Assembly: GCA_030141605.1 (NCBI GenBank)
Contig: JAQGDQ010000418.1
Span: 62,001 to 126,000 of the forward strand
Origin: Tubiluchus corallicola
Taxonomy: Eukaryota; Priapulida; Priapulimorpha; Priapulimorphida; Tubiluchidae
Reading direction: 5' to 3'
Length of the DNA stretch: 64,000 nucleotides
Positions within the stretch are counted from its first letter, which is position 1. The number at the start of each line of letters is the position of its first letter. A model generated the notes under the pieces. The model worked only from the letters and a program-made list of their open reading frames with translations, made no database searches and was not told where the DNA came from. The position numbers and the translations under genes were made by a program. Positions 1 to 13,345 of the stretch are shown piece by piece.

Positions 1-2767
1 CGCTTCTGCTCCGTACAAGTATAAAAGAAAGAAGTAAAGAGAAAAGGCTTACTATATGAATTTCATCGATAATAATGAGCAAAAAGAGGTGCTGCAGTTC
101 CTAGACACGAGCCGCCACTGCAGTTTCAGAGACACAAGTTTACCGCTCACATAAAAACCATAGGTTGGTAAAAATGCAAGAAGCCGTTATGACGTATACA
201 TGTACATTGCAGTTTGAGAATGTTGCTCGTCTACCATCGTGTTCTCGGCACTAGAAATTAAATTACAGTTTCAGCAGATTAAAATCTATAATTGTACAGG
301 AGCGTCAGTGTTCAAGCCTGGATGGGAAAACAAAATCCTCAAATTCATTTCTTTGATAACAACTTTATACAACAACTGAATGAAACGCTCTCATAACATC
401 ACTTCATTTACTTCACAATCGAATTTATTTTAACTTACGCAACTAAATATGTTACTTAAATTAAACGGAACAAACAAGACGCCGGTTTCAAGGAAACAAA
501 ATTTCTTTAACAACACTAAGGGACCAGTATAGGTAACTGGGTCATGTTCACATGTAAGCACAAATTATTTTGTATTTGCAGCCAAGGCAACTTTTCCAAT
601 ATCATTAGGCTTATAGCAAGTTTCCATAGCATTATACTACACAAAAAATCAATAAAAAACCAGCACGTTTAAAAATACATATCATAAACAGTCTCTTTCA
701 CTTAAAGTATTCCTTTTGCTATATCCGTTACACTTTGCTAACTTAATTGCCTCATATCCACCACATAATGTTTCAAGGTCCATGCACAAGTAGAAACTCA
801 ACTCTCGGGTCTTATTAACAATTTTTGTACAAAACACAGACCGGACAATTGTCAAGAAAATAATCCAATTTCAAGCCCGTGTTCTATATCATTTTAAAAA
901 TACGATTTGTGTCGTCTTCGCGTGTAGTATTTTATTAAGTCAACACCAATAAAACTAGAACTATTTTAAGCTTTAACAGTCTTTCAGGAACTATTTACAA
1001 ACACGAGCCCAGTCGATACAAGAACCGAATAAGTTAGAAAAAAAGACTATCAGCCAATCCCTTCGTTACTATATTACATAAATATAACGCTTTCATGTAC
1101 AATCAGTACAAGAGCTACGAATTCCTTTACATTTCTGTTCCAAGCTGATGTAACATAACAGAAATTTAATGGATTTGCATAAGAAAAAGTGCCCATTAAA
1201 GGATAAGAAAAGGAGTACCTGAAAGTAGGATTCAGATAAATCACCTTAAAAAATTATATCACTTCATAGCAATTTTATGCGTATATTGAAAATAATTTTT
1301 GTTTGTCTTCTTTATAAATCTCCCGCGACACTGTTCTGACCACACCATCACATGACATCATATACAAACAACGTAAAACAGGACAAGAAAAGGAAATGTT
1401 AAACTATGTCCCAAAAAAGTTTCCATGCAAATCTATATATTACTTAGCATTTCGCTTACCTGCTGGAAAGACTTATGTAACTAGAAAAGAAAATTATTAA
1501 TTTTTTCATGTTTTCACCATTTGGTAGAATGTTGCTGACTCACCCTCCAGGGTGCACCACTCACTAACCAAAAACGTATTTTTAATCTTGACAATGTACA
1601 TTAATTTAAAATTTTACTTAGTTAGTGACACACGTGTGCTGTGAATGCTCTGATTATTTTTTCATACTTTATCCAGCGTTATCCTAACTTGTTTCAAATG
1701 ACGTCTCGTCAAAATGGTTGCGTCTAACGGTCATCGTGTGAGTTTAAATTTACATGTTTTATACAGTGTTATTGTCAACACAAGTCTAACATACAAAAAG
1801 GCAGGATGCAAGTGTAATAAAATTTCAAGACGAATTTTGTAAGGTTTACGTAAGTGCTTTAAGTCTCAAAAATTTTTATTGGGCACTTTGTCTTCTCAAT
1901 GGGCACTTTCCCTTTTTTACAATTATGGCCATGGCAAGTCCCAGAAGTGCACAATCTGATTTTCAAGCGAATTTGCACAAGACCTGTGCAGGTGATGTCA
2001 ACTGACAACTTCACACCCACTGCAGCTGAACAGCTGTCTGACAAGTTAAACTTACTGCAACGTGGCCCAAATATTCCCAACTTGAAGATTACGAAATTGG
2101 CAAAGAAAAACGTCATGGGAATCAACAAACTTTCTTTTAATTGTAGATAAGGAAACATTAGAGCTCTGTGTGATTCCAAGCTGTTCGTATGATAAGTTAC
2201 TGTAACGAGTACATAAGTGTAATTAATTACCCACTCAGAGAATCAGCAGATATAGAAATGTAAACTGTATCACACTGCATACCGTCATTCTATCACAAAT
2301 AGAGACGTAAAGTACCATCATCACTTAGGTAGATTTATTCTGGGAATACCATAATTAAACATGCAAAGGATATTTGATTTTTGAATTCAAAAAATGTTTG
2401 CTAGTAGAACTAATGAGCCTCAACGTACAACGTAATATATTGTAATGGCAACATTGCTTATACGGCAATACAGCTCGTATTTAAATCACAAAAGTTTATA
2501 ATTACCATAGCTTATAAGATTAGCTTTTTAACATGCGGTAATGTAAGGTTAGGAAGAAGCTACAATATATTACGAATTTCTAATGGAAGCTGTTACGCTG
2601 CTACGCAAATCTTCAGGTTAGATAAAGCTCAGGTAGTTTTTCTTATACAACTGAATTAAATTAAACATGCACAATGCAATTTACAGTGCTTGTGCATTGT
2701 TAGAGCAGTGCTTAACACATACAGCAGGCCTCAGCGAGAACAGTAGGATGTTGGGGGAGGATATATT
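1..2767. other. Intergenic, no gene recognised
   Basis: AT-rich sequence downstream of the KCMF1-like gene. I found no exon with plausible splice sites and no homology on either strand. It holds one interspersed repeat (about 1505-1870) and a possible distal poly(A) hexamer for the KCMF1-like gene at 2334-2339 on the minus strand. Confidence 0.6.
1505..1870 (+). repeat. Interspersed repeat, family shared with 21325-21715
   Basis: This stretch resembles 21325-21715 inside SEC62 intron 4 along its length. Shared blocks include a start near 'tggtaaaatg/tggtagaatg', a 'ctgactcac' plus 'gtgcaccac' block, 'gctctgattattttttc', 'cttgtttcaaatg' and 'aaatttcaagacgaatttt'. Both copies have the same orientation. 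The class is not recognised and no long ORF is shared. Confidence 0.5.
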
Positions 2768-2772
2768 TTATT
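2767..2772 (-). terminator. AATAAA hexamer overlapping the KCMF1 stop codon
   Basis: On the minus strand the last codon AAA and the stop TAA form part of AATAAA. If used, the 3'UTR would be only a few tens of bases. Another AATAAA lies at 2334-2339, about 430 bases downstream, and is the more conventional candidate. Which one is used cannot be told from sequence. Confidence 0.3.
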
Positions 2773-5700
2773 TCGGATGTGGGGGTGGTGGTTCCCGCCC
2801 CTTTTTCTTTGTTTCGGCTCCCTGACGGCGAGGGTTTCTTTTTGCACCAGTGCGCTGTTGCGTCTCTCCGGTTGATTTTGCCACAGATGGCACCGTGTTT
2901 GATGAAGTTAGTTTTGAATCAGATGCCGCCTGCGTAACCACCGGCAACAGAGGTGAAGAAGAGCGAGCAGAGTCCGTCCGAGTGACGGCTGCCGTGGCTT
3001 CATCTGTTTTACTGCTAGCTGCTTCAGCAGAATCTGAAATGTATGAATGCAAACTGAAATCTTGTAAATGTTTATAAGACGCTTGTACAAATTACAGGTT
3101 TTTACAGTAATCGCAATCAATCAATCAATTTATTTCACTCCAGCCATACATATACAATACATCAACATACAATATTATTGAAAAAAAAAGAAACATTATA
3201 GGTAAAAAAAACGTTGAAGTCAAATTAACCAAATAAAAGAGTTGCTGTATGACACCTTGAAAACTTGGCTTGTTAAGGTGACAGAAGTGAGTGAATGAAA
3301 GAATCGTTAGGGTTAGTAGACATGACGGAATGGAAAAAAAATAGTAAGATTAGGGATAGGAAGGAAAAGAGGAGAAGAAACGACCACAGTGTATATTTAA
3401 TTTACATAGAGGTATATTAAAATAGCATTATAATTGATTGGAGGCCATATATTGCGACTGCATGATATCACTTAGCACCTGTAACTATGAGAGCTAAAAT
3501 GGCATAGTGAGGAGGGAATAGAAACCACAGTTAAGCATTGCTAACTCTTGTGAGTAGTTAGTACACGAATAGGAAGGTGACAGCAGGAATATAACTGGTT
3601 ATTCACTGAAGCCTGTCAGCCAATAGATGGCCAACAACAAGCTGCATAGCACAAGCAAATGCAAGGTCATCTGAGAAGAGCAAATTGTTAACTTCTCCTT
3701 AGTTTCTCCTTAGCTGATCGGTTGGCTTTTCCTGGAACTCTGTACAGCAGGCGATCAATAAAATAATGTGTACGATCATGCAAAGACTAAACTACTCAAT
3801 AGACTAAGTTGGATTATCCGAAAAGGGTGTTTTTCTTAATTTTGTGCAATCACTTATAAATGTTTAAACAAATAGCATGATTGGATAGCCGAGATTCTCC
3901 TGAATAGAATAATGCCTAATTTGTAATCATTTAGTTATGTCTGTGCTCAAACAGTTGCAGAAAAATCATAGGTCACATAAGACCTATTTTGAATGGTGCA
4001 GTCCTGAAAGAGTTAAAAGAATTCTTATTGCAGGGTGACTCGGTCTCAGAATAATCGAAAACCAACCAAAGTTTTCTAGACAGTAACACCATTTAACCTT
4101 CCGTCACCGGAAGTACGCGAATACGGCCAATGGGCTGTACTTGTACTCCATGCATGCATAAACACAGAATAGATGCTACAGTGCCGCTAGCGTTGAACAG
4201 TTAAAACTTTGACTACTTTGCTGTATACGCATAAGTTGTATTAAATTTGCACATGAAATATTACAAGAACATCATCAGTGAATTTCATTTAGCGAATTAG
4301 GTTATTTTACATAATTAGGCCTCCAAGGGCTAATATAGGTCATTTTTCACAACCAGGTAAATTTCAAAGCCAGCTAACACGTACTATAAAAAAATTTAGC
4401 ATTTGCTTACATTCTCATTTCCGCCTATGCTAAATAAGAGAGAAAGTCAACATGACAAGAATACTAGTGCTAGAATAAAAACACACCCCACTGCGATGTA
4501 CGTGACATGATGTGCAAGTGGTCAAATGACATCTGTTTATAGTACATAGGTAATGTAACCATTTAAACACAGAAGAGGACAGGCACTAGCAGCTTCAGGG
4601 CAAAATGGTACAACTAGAGAAATAAACACTCTTGGAGTGTTTCGGCACACCATTTCTGGTGGCTGAGGGTTAAAAGTTGCTGACTGAAAAGAGATACCAT
4701 TCAGACATGAAAAGTGCTGGATCAAAAACAGTCTACTAGTTTAATATAGAGGCATTGCAGTTTTGCTGTGGAGCTCAGGAACTAATGTTCGCCAACTAAG
4801 GCCAAATAACGGCTTTGAGTAGGAAACTGCTGATCAAGAATGAAAATTACATTAAAAGGTTAAACTAACCATTAAACCACATAGATGGCAGCAATGATAG
4901 TTTCAGTAAAAGTCTCACCGTCCAGCGTAGGAGTGACAACATCATCTATAACTAGATTCTGAGAAAGAGCAGACAAGAGTAGTTCCTGCATAAATTGACT
5001 ATGATCCGCCCGCTCCACCTCCAGTGCAGCCTGTTCTCCGTCGGATAGCACAGGATCTGAATACCTAAATTAATAAAAAAGTGATATTACTGGCACAGCA
5101 GTCATTTCATTTCTCTACTCAGAGCAATGACAATGTGAGGTAGAAAAAGTCACTTGAAAGAAGAAATGTTGGATTTGTTTCCAGATTGAGCGGTCTGTCT
5201 GTGTGTCTGTCTTTTCACACATCTCAGCTATTGGACCTGCAGAGCTGATGTTGGGCAAGATGTTTGCCGAGGCTGCTTAATACGATACAATTAATAGTAC
5301 CAATACCCCGGGCCTCAAATATATCCAGAGTCAGTTATGTATCTGCTCATTAAATCTATCATGCTGAAGGTGTTTTAATACAGCTTTTTACTCAAACTAG
5401 CTTCTCCAAAATGAAATTGCATGCAGAGTTAATGTATCTACACGTACACATATTTTTATTTGTTACTATAGCAACAAAAAATGCAACAGATTTTATTAAT
5501 GAATTTCAACTTTCTTTTTCTGGTGTTTTTTTAATTATGAACTTGAGTAAAATGAATTCAATGTCTCTCAAAACAACCTGAAGAAAAACCTACAGCAGTG
5601 CAGCTTTACCTAGAAATAACAGTAATGAATCAATGAAACTTTTGAATCATAACAGAAAACATTCAAATCCGTTAAAGACTTGTGTTGATCAATCAAGATC

Positions 5701-8700
5701 CAGTCGAGAACCAGCAGACGTGGATCTGACGCATGATGCAGAAGTAACCAATACCTTGCTAATAAGAACATGGAGTTTGATGGTGGAGGTCGCTCCACAT
5801 TATCAAGCACTAGATTATTAGTTGACATTGTGTTGCTGGCCTCCTTGCCTCCAGCCTGTCTCCGTGGTAACCGCTCTAGATGTTGCCTCGCCATCTAGAA
5901 AACAAGCAAAATTTGAAAGCACCTCAGCCGTCTTGAGCATCAAGCAATGAATTTCTCCTCTTTGTTGATTAAAAAAAACAAACAAACAAGCAATAACATG
6001 TTTCATCAAAAGCTTTGACACCAAGATAACATGCCTTGCTATTGCACACCCACCAGCACAGAAAAAAATTTTGATTTCGGTCCGTGTAAGTGTACACAGG
6101 TAAAATTTTCATGGCAAAAGTAAGCACACCTGAGCTTGTTGTCGTTCTAATTGCAAATGAACTTGCAGCTGCTGCAACTGCGAACTAGTCGTGTTCTGCT
6201 GGGAAGTGGAGTTACTAGATAGACCGGTCACTCGACGAACTCCAGATAGTTGAGATAGTAGTTCTAAAAATGTACAAAATGGAAAATAAACAAAATACAC
6301 GTTTCTGCACATATGTGCATCAGTAATTCAATACTGAATACATGATTCTGCACATATGTGCATAGGTAATTCAATACTGAATACATGATTCAATATTGAA
6401 TACACGTTTCTGCACAAATGTGCCTTGGTAATTCATTACTGAATACATGTATCTGCACATATGTGCATCGGTAATTGAATACCGAATACACATTTCTGCA
6501 CATATGTGCATCGGTAATTCAATACTGAATACACATTTCTGCACATATGTGCATCGGTAATTCATTACTGAATACATGATTCTGCACATACGTGCATTGG
6601 TAATTCAATACTAAATACACGATTCAGCACATACGTGCATCAGTAATTCAATACTAAATACACGATTCAGCACATGTGCATCGGTAATTCAATACTGAAT
6701 ACGTGATTTTGCACATACGTGCATCAGTAATTCAATACTGAATACACGATTCAGCACATATGTGAATCAGTTATTCAATACTGAACACAGGATACTGCAC
6801 ATACGTGCAACGTTAATTCAATACTGATCATTAAAAACTACCGAAAACTGAGAAATTCATGTCTTGGGACAATTTTAGGCATTTTTAGCTTAAAACTGAC
6901 ACGAGTGTTCATACGGACATAACTGCTAAATCCACGAAGAATTATCCTCAGACTTTTCTAAAAACTGATGTGGACGAGTCGACATTTCTACAGACAACAG
7001 TATGGACTGCAGATTGCAATAAGCAGCAAATATCCAATGCCAAACAATAGACTGAAATAACAAGCACCCGGCAAACATTGTTTTGCTGTGGTACAGCAAA
7101 AGTAATACAAGACAGGCCTGGTTTGCATTCAAACACCACAGAAAGAGAACAGTGTCCAATTTCACAAATCTCACTAACTTAATGAGATATTAATTATTAA
7201 TAGTTAAGTAATACTTAAGTAAGTAATCATTATTAATAGTTAAGTAAGTGTAATAACGACATTGTTAACTTAGTGACCATTTCGTGAAACTGGCCCCAGA
7301 TTTGTTATAGTTTACGAAGCAAAAACAATAACAACAAAAACATGAAGTAGACGGCTCACTTCCCGTTAAAGGAAAACTACTTATTTTGAAACTATATGAA
7401 GTATGAACTGCTATAAAACAACAAAGGGGTAAAACTAATTTTCTTTTGCGAAACATAAATTTTCAATCCACGCCTTACCAGCTATCGGATCCATGGATTC
7501 CCTATTTCCTGGAGACAACACAGAAACGCCTGAAGAGTTACCGAAGTGCATGTTCGTACGTCGAGCCCGGCTAGAGGTCACACCTCTGCCGGGATGAGGT
7601 ATCCTTCGTACGTGTCGGGAACCTGCGGGTTCATCGTGAAGACGTGTTAAGGATGACAATTTTAAAAGGCTTTTTCAATTTAGCTGAAGTCCGCATTCAA
7701 TTTTACAATTACAGAAGTTACTGCTGCAGGAATGCTATCTGCTACCAACACCTCATTAACAAGTTTCCTCTCATTATAAAGACATCCTTATTAGCTTCAT
7801 TTTTGACTTAAAAATGATGTACAAGATTGTGCAAAAACATATCAATTTAAATTTTGACGATTTCTTCACTTTTTTCCCCATTTCACATTCGGAAAGACAC
7901 GATTATAAGCTTTGCTTCAATTCGTCTATTAATTTGTACAAATATGCTTTTGCACATAGAATTTGCAGTATCTGAAATGGCCTCAGTTTTCACACTTCCA
8001 ATTCATCCAGTCTGTCAGCTTTTAGTAGAAAGCTAGCTGAAATTTGTTGTTAAAATTTTGTAAATTTAATAGATTTTTATAAAACATTTCAACCTGGCCT
8101 TCAACATTTCAACATCTCTCCAATTCTGTAAAATTTAAACCTTGTATATATTTTACTGATTTTTTATATTTTATCGCATTTTTAACGTACGTAATGTAAA
8201 TTTGATCCAATGTAAACTTATTCATTTACTCGTACTTGACCCTTTACAATATAGGCTGTAATAAGAAGTAATATATCGTGCCACGTTCATCTTATATATA
8301 AAATATTGTATACTTTATAAATGTTCCTAATAAATAATAAATAAATAATAATCAAACCAAACTAAGTCAAAAAAATGAAATGTCAAAAAGTCAGAACTGA
8401 ACCTCTATTTGAACCTGAACCATTGGATTACTATTCTTAATAGCTCACCAACGAATCGTACATTTCTTAATGTTAGCATACTTGTACTAGATTGATTGCT
8501 AACTAATTACATGCAGATTAACTTTTCGCAATTAATAGAAAGCCAGGAAATTCTGTAGGATATTAATTAATTAATATAATATTAATTTCAAGTTTTTTGT
8601 TTTATCGTTGCATAAACCCACACTTATTAAATTAAACGTAACCCAAAGGAAAGAAATAGGAAAAAGTCAGGACTGAATTTGCACTCAGATTGGATGCTAA

Positions 8701-11700
8701 TCTGACATTCGACAGATAATGATTAATATCAATTTTGCCGGTAAAAAATCTGTGTATTAGAAACCTGTTGACTACTGAACTCAAAACCAACAAATTCGAG
8801 TAGAACTAAAGAACGTTTTTGTCCCTTTTTACCGACCCATCTGTATAAAATGTCACTCCAACCATCCATGTATTGCAACAGTAACATTACTCTGTGCTTG
8901 TCTTTATACAAAAGGATATGTGAAAAGAAATGAGGTCTCTCGGAGCTCTATGCTCTAAAGACAAATGAGCTGCGAAGTCGTCCGTCACGTGGTTTGGTTC
9001 TCCTTGCGGTTGTGATGCGCACACAGGGCACACCTAAATTTAAATGCCATACGTTTACAGCTTCATAAATAGACAACTCTTATTAATGGCTACTCAACCA
9101 ATAACCTATTGTAGACATACTGACACGCCAGCAGAATAATATATTACAGGAAAAACATCTGTCCTTTCAAAAATCCTAGCAGAAAATCAAACTAATAGTC
9201 ATAAAACAGCATGATTTTAAGACACTCCTATAGAAAAATATAATATGACCACAATGTGACAGCTATTTCCTTTAAGCCAGGCTTTCACAGGTTTGTGACT
9301 TTGGCGACAGTCCAACATTCATCAAATATGCTCCAAAGTAAGCCAAGCAGTCGGAAAACATTCGCTGGTGTTCGCCATTGTCGCCAAAATGTCACCGATT
9401 ATTTTTAAAATTTTAAAAAATATTTAAAGTTTGCCGCCAGACTTGCAAAATTTGCCACTTTGCTAAAACTTCTCCAAACTGTCACAATGTTGTCTTAACA
9501 TCAGCTAAATTTTCGCAAATTTGTCGCTAAACATTCGCAAAAATTTCAGAATCCGCAAGAACTTGGCGAACGTTTTGTAATGCTTTTGAGACTGTTGAGT
9601 ATACTTTTCAACACTTTAGCGAGCCTCAGTTGTCCGGTAATTCTTTTTACGTGAAACTGTCTTGAAATGATTGCAAAATACTCGAGCAAGTGTCGTGCAA
9701 AATTCGCCTTGTTGCATAAGTGTCGCAGAAAATCGCTTGTTTTCAAAACGGTAGGTCTATATTAAGTACAAGTGACACAGCAATTTAACCACCCATCCAT
9801 TTACTATTAACTTTCTAATCTGCTTAACTTTTGAAACTGAAAACAATGAGGTGACAACATAGTTATAGCCCTATAGCATCAATTTCAAATATCAAGGTTT
9901 TTTTGTTTTTCAGCTCAAATTTTAGAACAGAATATTCCATCAAAAACATATCACACAAAACGTTGCAAAAAGCTTACACATCAAATAAATTGTTTCAGTT
10001 CTAGCTCACTAAGTAAGATCATTTCTGAGCAACAATTTCCAAACTATGTGACACTTTTAAAAAAAATCTGGATGCAAAACCCAGAGAGCAACAAGAAGAA
10101 AAAAAAGAAACAACAAGAAACAGTGGGACTTACCACTTCTGAGCTGACATCAGTATGATTCGCAGACACGTGCTCTTGTAGCGTGGACTCGGTAAATCCC
10201 ATTTTAGCACAGAAGGGACAGGTAAAAGACTGCGGTTGTTCTAGTAATGTCTCACCACCATAATACAATCCTATAATATGCAGAAATGAGTTAGTTTTAT
10301 TTTATATGAATAGGGAACCAAAAAATTAAGCTTTCAGAAGCAAAGACTGTGTGAGCTTAGAGAGGTAAGTAAGATATAAGTCAAAGACTTTATCTGGTAT
10401 CGAAAAGCAACAAGCCTGGTGGTTGTACTACAGTGTAAACTTAATTAATTAAGCAAATCAAAAACAAACAATTGGTTTAATAAAGTATCAGAACAAAAAA
10501 ATTTGTTAGTTGAAAATTTGGCTTAATTTATGCAGAAAATTGTTTTCTTTAAATCGATCAATAGTCCAGCATCGTTCACTGATAAAATTCTTATATTTTT
10601 AGAAAAAATTGACTTCTTACACCTCGCAGATTCCTTCAGTTGCTATTATAGACTATGTGGTCTTACCAAAATCTGTCCTAGTAAGAATGCACTGCATCGG
10701 GTGGTCAATCGTATGCCGACTCGTCGTAGCTCCCGCTTCGTAACAAGTATCACAGAGATCATAGTCGTAACAAATTAGGCATTTGTAACGGCGTCCCCGA
10801 AAATTACCTTTCAGACAGGAATCACAGCTCACGCCTAGAAAAACAAAGAATGCAGACAAACAAACAAACAAACAAAGAAGAACAAACAAAAACGTTTTGG
10901 CACAAAATCTGCAGCAATCAACAGTGCTTGAGCTACAAAACTGTAAAAGATATGCTAAAAGAAAGTACATTGTGGTGTTGAACGCCAGTCCGGGGGAGCA
11001 TAATAAACTCCCTAGCATGGTTCAGGGCAGAACCAGGAAACATTTGTGGGGCATTAAATTACCACAAAAATTCAAATAGGTAAAAATATCCAATTCAAAC
11101 TGCTGCCAAGCTAAAAGCAAAGTGGTTTCAATTTTAGTGGACGTGCACAAATTGGTGTCAAATTTTTTTGTTTTGTTGAGCAAAATTTGGAGTGAAGACA
11201 GGTAATGTACGTCAGCGCTCGCTACTGGCTTCTGTGACCTGCGATGGGGATAATTACACAATTACACCACAAACGGTTATTTAAAGAAAATGACAAAACT
11301 TCCTTTAAAAAGCTGTGCAAGCAGCTGAATCTATTATGAAAAAAATGCTAGGTTCGCCAAATTTGCTTTCCTAAAAGACATAATGTTTTTGTAAATTAGG
11401 CTGCTGGTGCTTGGTTAATTGAGTAAACAGTTCAAGACTTGTAAGGCATGACAAGTGACTGAAAATAAGGTTAGTTATCCGCAACATCTCCCTGTTAGAC
11501 TGATGATTAATGTATACAAAGAATATATTAACTAAGTGGAAAAGTTATGCATGTGAAAACATTTTGTCGACAGGCAAAAACGGAATGGAAAAGACATCGT
11601 ATGTAAATGCGAGTTATCAGAAAGAATACAATTTCAGCTACCCAAACTAATACTTTTCTAAATATACGCTTTCTAATTGCATAAACTTAGCGCATTTGCG

Positions 11701-12028
11701 TACATTGCGCACTCAATTTAAACACTGATAACCAAAATAAATTATGACAACTTAGACTCCTTTAACTGCATTCGTCGTACAAGATGAAATGTATCCACAC
11801 TGTAAAATAAGTTTGTAATTGTATCGAAAACAAGTTTAGCAGCAGTCACCTTATCAATATTAACATGACAAGTTCACGTAAAATGGGCTTTAAGTTCAAT
11901 TAACATCACAAGCTGATTACATAACAGAAACAGCTTGCCGACTCTGCTATGTTATACTACAAAACTAATAATGAAAACTGCAAAAGTTTAGAAAGTCGAT
12001 TACCATCATGTCGAGAATCACGAGACAT
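2768..12028 (-). CDS. KCMF1: KCMF1-like RING-less E3 ubiquitin ligase (ZZ + C2H2 zinc fingers), complete, 9 exons
   Basis: Exons in transcription order: 12004-12028, 10667-10834, 10134-10270, 8920-9033, 7479-7635, 6130-6263, 5755-5894, 4919-5064, 2768-3033. They total 1287 nt (428 aa), and all junction phases agree. The product matches the KCMF1 family, E2-binding ligases that work with UBR4 in quality control and N-degron turnover. A ZZ finger uses C12, C15, C27, C30, C36, C39, H49 and H53. It is followed by LYYGGE and a C2H2 finger (C82, C85, H98, H103). A second Cys/His unit contains VTDDFAAHL. Next come RHVRR..HPGRG, RARRTNMHF, the helix ELLSQLSGVRR with a Gln-rich coil, ERADHSQFMQELLLSAL, and a Pro-rich end (EPPPPHPK). 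It is slightly longer than human KCMF1 (381 aa). The start ATG gives the canonical short MSR N-terminus before the ZZ. Intron 4 is AT-AC (listed separately). It is divergent to SEC62, 2.4 kb apart. Confidence 0.93.
3113..3450 (-). mobile_element. Probable LINE 3' end with (ATTG)n tail
   Basis: Read on the minus strand the segment ends in GAAATAAATTGATTGATTG, that is an AATAAA hexamer running into a short tandem ATTG tail. That is the usual 3' end of CR1/RTE-type non-LTR elements. It lies in KCMF1 intron 8 in the sense orientation. No coding part is recognised; the 5' limit is a guess. Confidence 0.35.
6294..6826. repeat. 42-bp minisatellite, about 12 copies, each with a GCACATATGTGC palindrome
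   Basis: Units of about 42 bp (some 45 or 39) carry the palindrome GCACATATGTGC or one-base variants such as GCACATACGTGC, followed by GGTAATTCAATACTGAAT. The array lies in KCMF1 intron 5 and starts only about 30 bp upstream (gene sense) of the exon 6 acceptor at 6263/6264. The palindrome embeds the CATATG E-box hexamer. Confidence 0.9.
7636..8919 (-). other. U12-type AT-AC intron (KCMF1 intron 4)
   Basis: The exon 4 end reads TTTTCAC followed by ATATCCTTTT, a perfect match to the minor-spliceosome AT-AC donor. The exon 5 start is preceded by TCCTTAAC (7646-7653 on the minus strand), the U12 branch-site consensus, then 10 bases ending in CAC. Splicing AT...AC joins the coding frame in phase 0 and gives RAPRDLISFH-DEPAGSRHVRR. 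That aligns with the conserved family segment RAPRDL-DE..G.RHVRR. A GT-AG alternative (donor GTATAA at 8909, acceptor at 7623) also keeps the frame. It has a weak donor and loses the conserved DE..G. Confidence 0.85.
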
Positions 12029-13229
12029 CTTTACTTTTCCAAAGACTGACGACAATAATACAGTTTGATCACGTATAATTGCGAAATAAAAAAACCTCTA
12101 AAAAGCTCTCGTCCAGAACACTCAATTACATTTCGTTACGAACTTGGCACAAACCTACTAAAAAATAAAGATATACAAACTACCATGAACTTTTACTTTT
12201 TGCTGCGGCGTAACTTTTGGCAACGAAGACGCACCGTCGACGGCAGACGCCACACTTCCACTCCTAACGGAAAATAGTGGGTCCCTGAATCAAAAAATTT
12301 ATTTTATAATTATCCGGTAGGCAGGTATAGCGGTAGGCAGCTACTGTTATAATTTTTATCGTTATTAATAACAAAGGAAAAAATACGACTTGTAACAATT
12401 TTTACTTGGCCAATGTATTCTGTTTCTTGAAATAGAACACGTTAGCCATATTAATAAAGAAAGTCAAGCTAAGTTATATAATAATTATTCTAACGTTTCA
12501 GCATTTTTGCAAGATATTTTTAAAGAATCTGGATCTAAGGTAGATATACGTAAGCTGCATAGAACTAACTAGATGCTTAGTCCTTTTAGTCACGTTCTGA
12601 CACATTCCTGTTCCTGTTCATGCCCTAGTTTTTGTCACAAACTCTTTCAAATTGAATTTTGTGATGAGGAGAAATATTAGACGTTGTTTTCATTAGTACG
12701 TTAATAATTTTTTAGCCATGTTGATTATATTGATTATTGTAATTATGCATCTTAGCCATTGTGTTGAAGTGTAATAAGAGTTCTTTTCTGCTTACTTAAA
12801 AATTAAGTTTGGTGTTAATGTGCACGTGATTAATGGATATTTTTAGTTCACATTTTTATCTCATTCCATTTTATGATGTAATAATAGCGAAATGCCAGTT
12901 ATTTTCATTTCCCATACACACACACAAAAGAAGATTCGATCCATTACAAAGTCATTGCATATCAGCATTGCATACCAATTATAAAACCATTCATATGGAA
13001 AGACTTCATCGGTTCAATGGGTAGGTGGATGTGTGCTTTTAACATCTTAGCATCTAGCTGTTCCATTCTTGTCAACCAGCACGTAGAATATGAGATTTAT
13101 TACTAGCAAGTCTTCTTTTAAAATCATCTTTTACAATCAATGTGAATCATTTCAGTTTGCACACTGTATTATAACTATGCTGAGACTGGATCAGGTAGGA
13201 TTTGTTTAAGTTACCTAAAACTAATTTGT

Positions 13230-13345
13230 GATATGCTATCAAATGCCTTATTTAAATCTAAATGTGTTGGTAATATAAAATGTATTGCTTGTTTTCCAAA
13301 CTATGTCTCCAATTTTCTGTAGCGTGTATTAGGGCGTCAATGGAT
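13230..13345 (-). mobile_element. LINE reverse-transcriptase fragment (decayed)
   Basis: The minus strand translates, with frame breaks, to ATENWRHSLENKQ and then DLNKAFDSIS. This is the conserved RT segment (DLSKAFD plus the helix before it) of CR1/L2/Jockey-like non-LTR elements. Stops and frameshifts separate the pieces, so it is inactive. Confidence 0.55.

Noticed and set aside
1859-2179. Overlapping 106- and 83-codon frames on opposite strands
   Set aside because: No homology, no splice signals, and they overlap the end of an interspersed repeat; most likely chance.
6371-6589. 72-codon minus-strand frame with repeated YSxxDAHMC-like blocks
   Set aside because: It is a translation of the 42-bp minisatellite in KCMF1 intron 5.
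7622-8910. GT-AG version of KCMF1 intron 4 (donor GTATAA, acceptor CCCGCAG)
   Set aside because: Phase-compatible, but the donor is weak and the conserved DEPAG residues would be lost; the AT-AC sites with a U12 branch site fit better.
10897-11261. Plus- and minus-strand frames between KCMF1 exons 1 and 2
   Set aside because: They are intronic, AT-rich, without homology; shadows next to exon 2.
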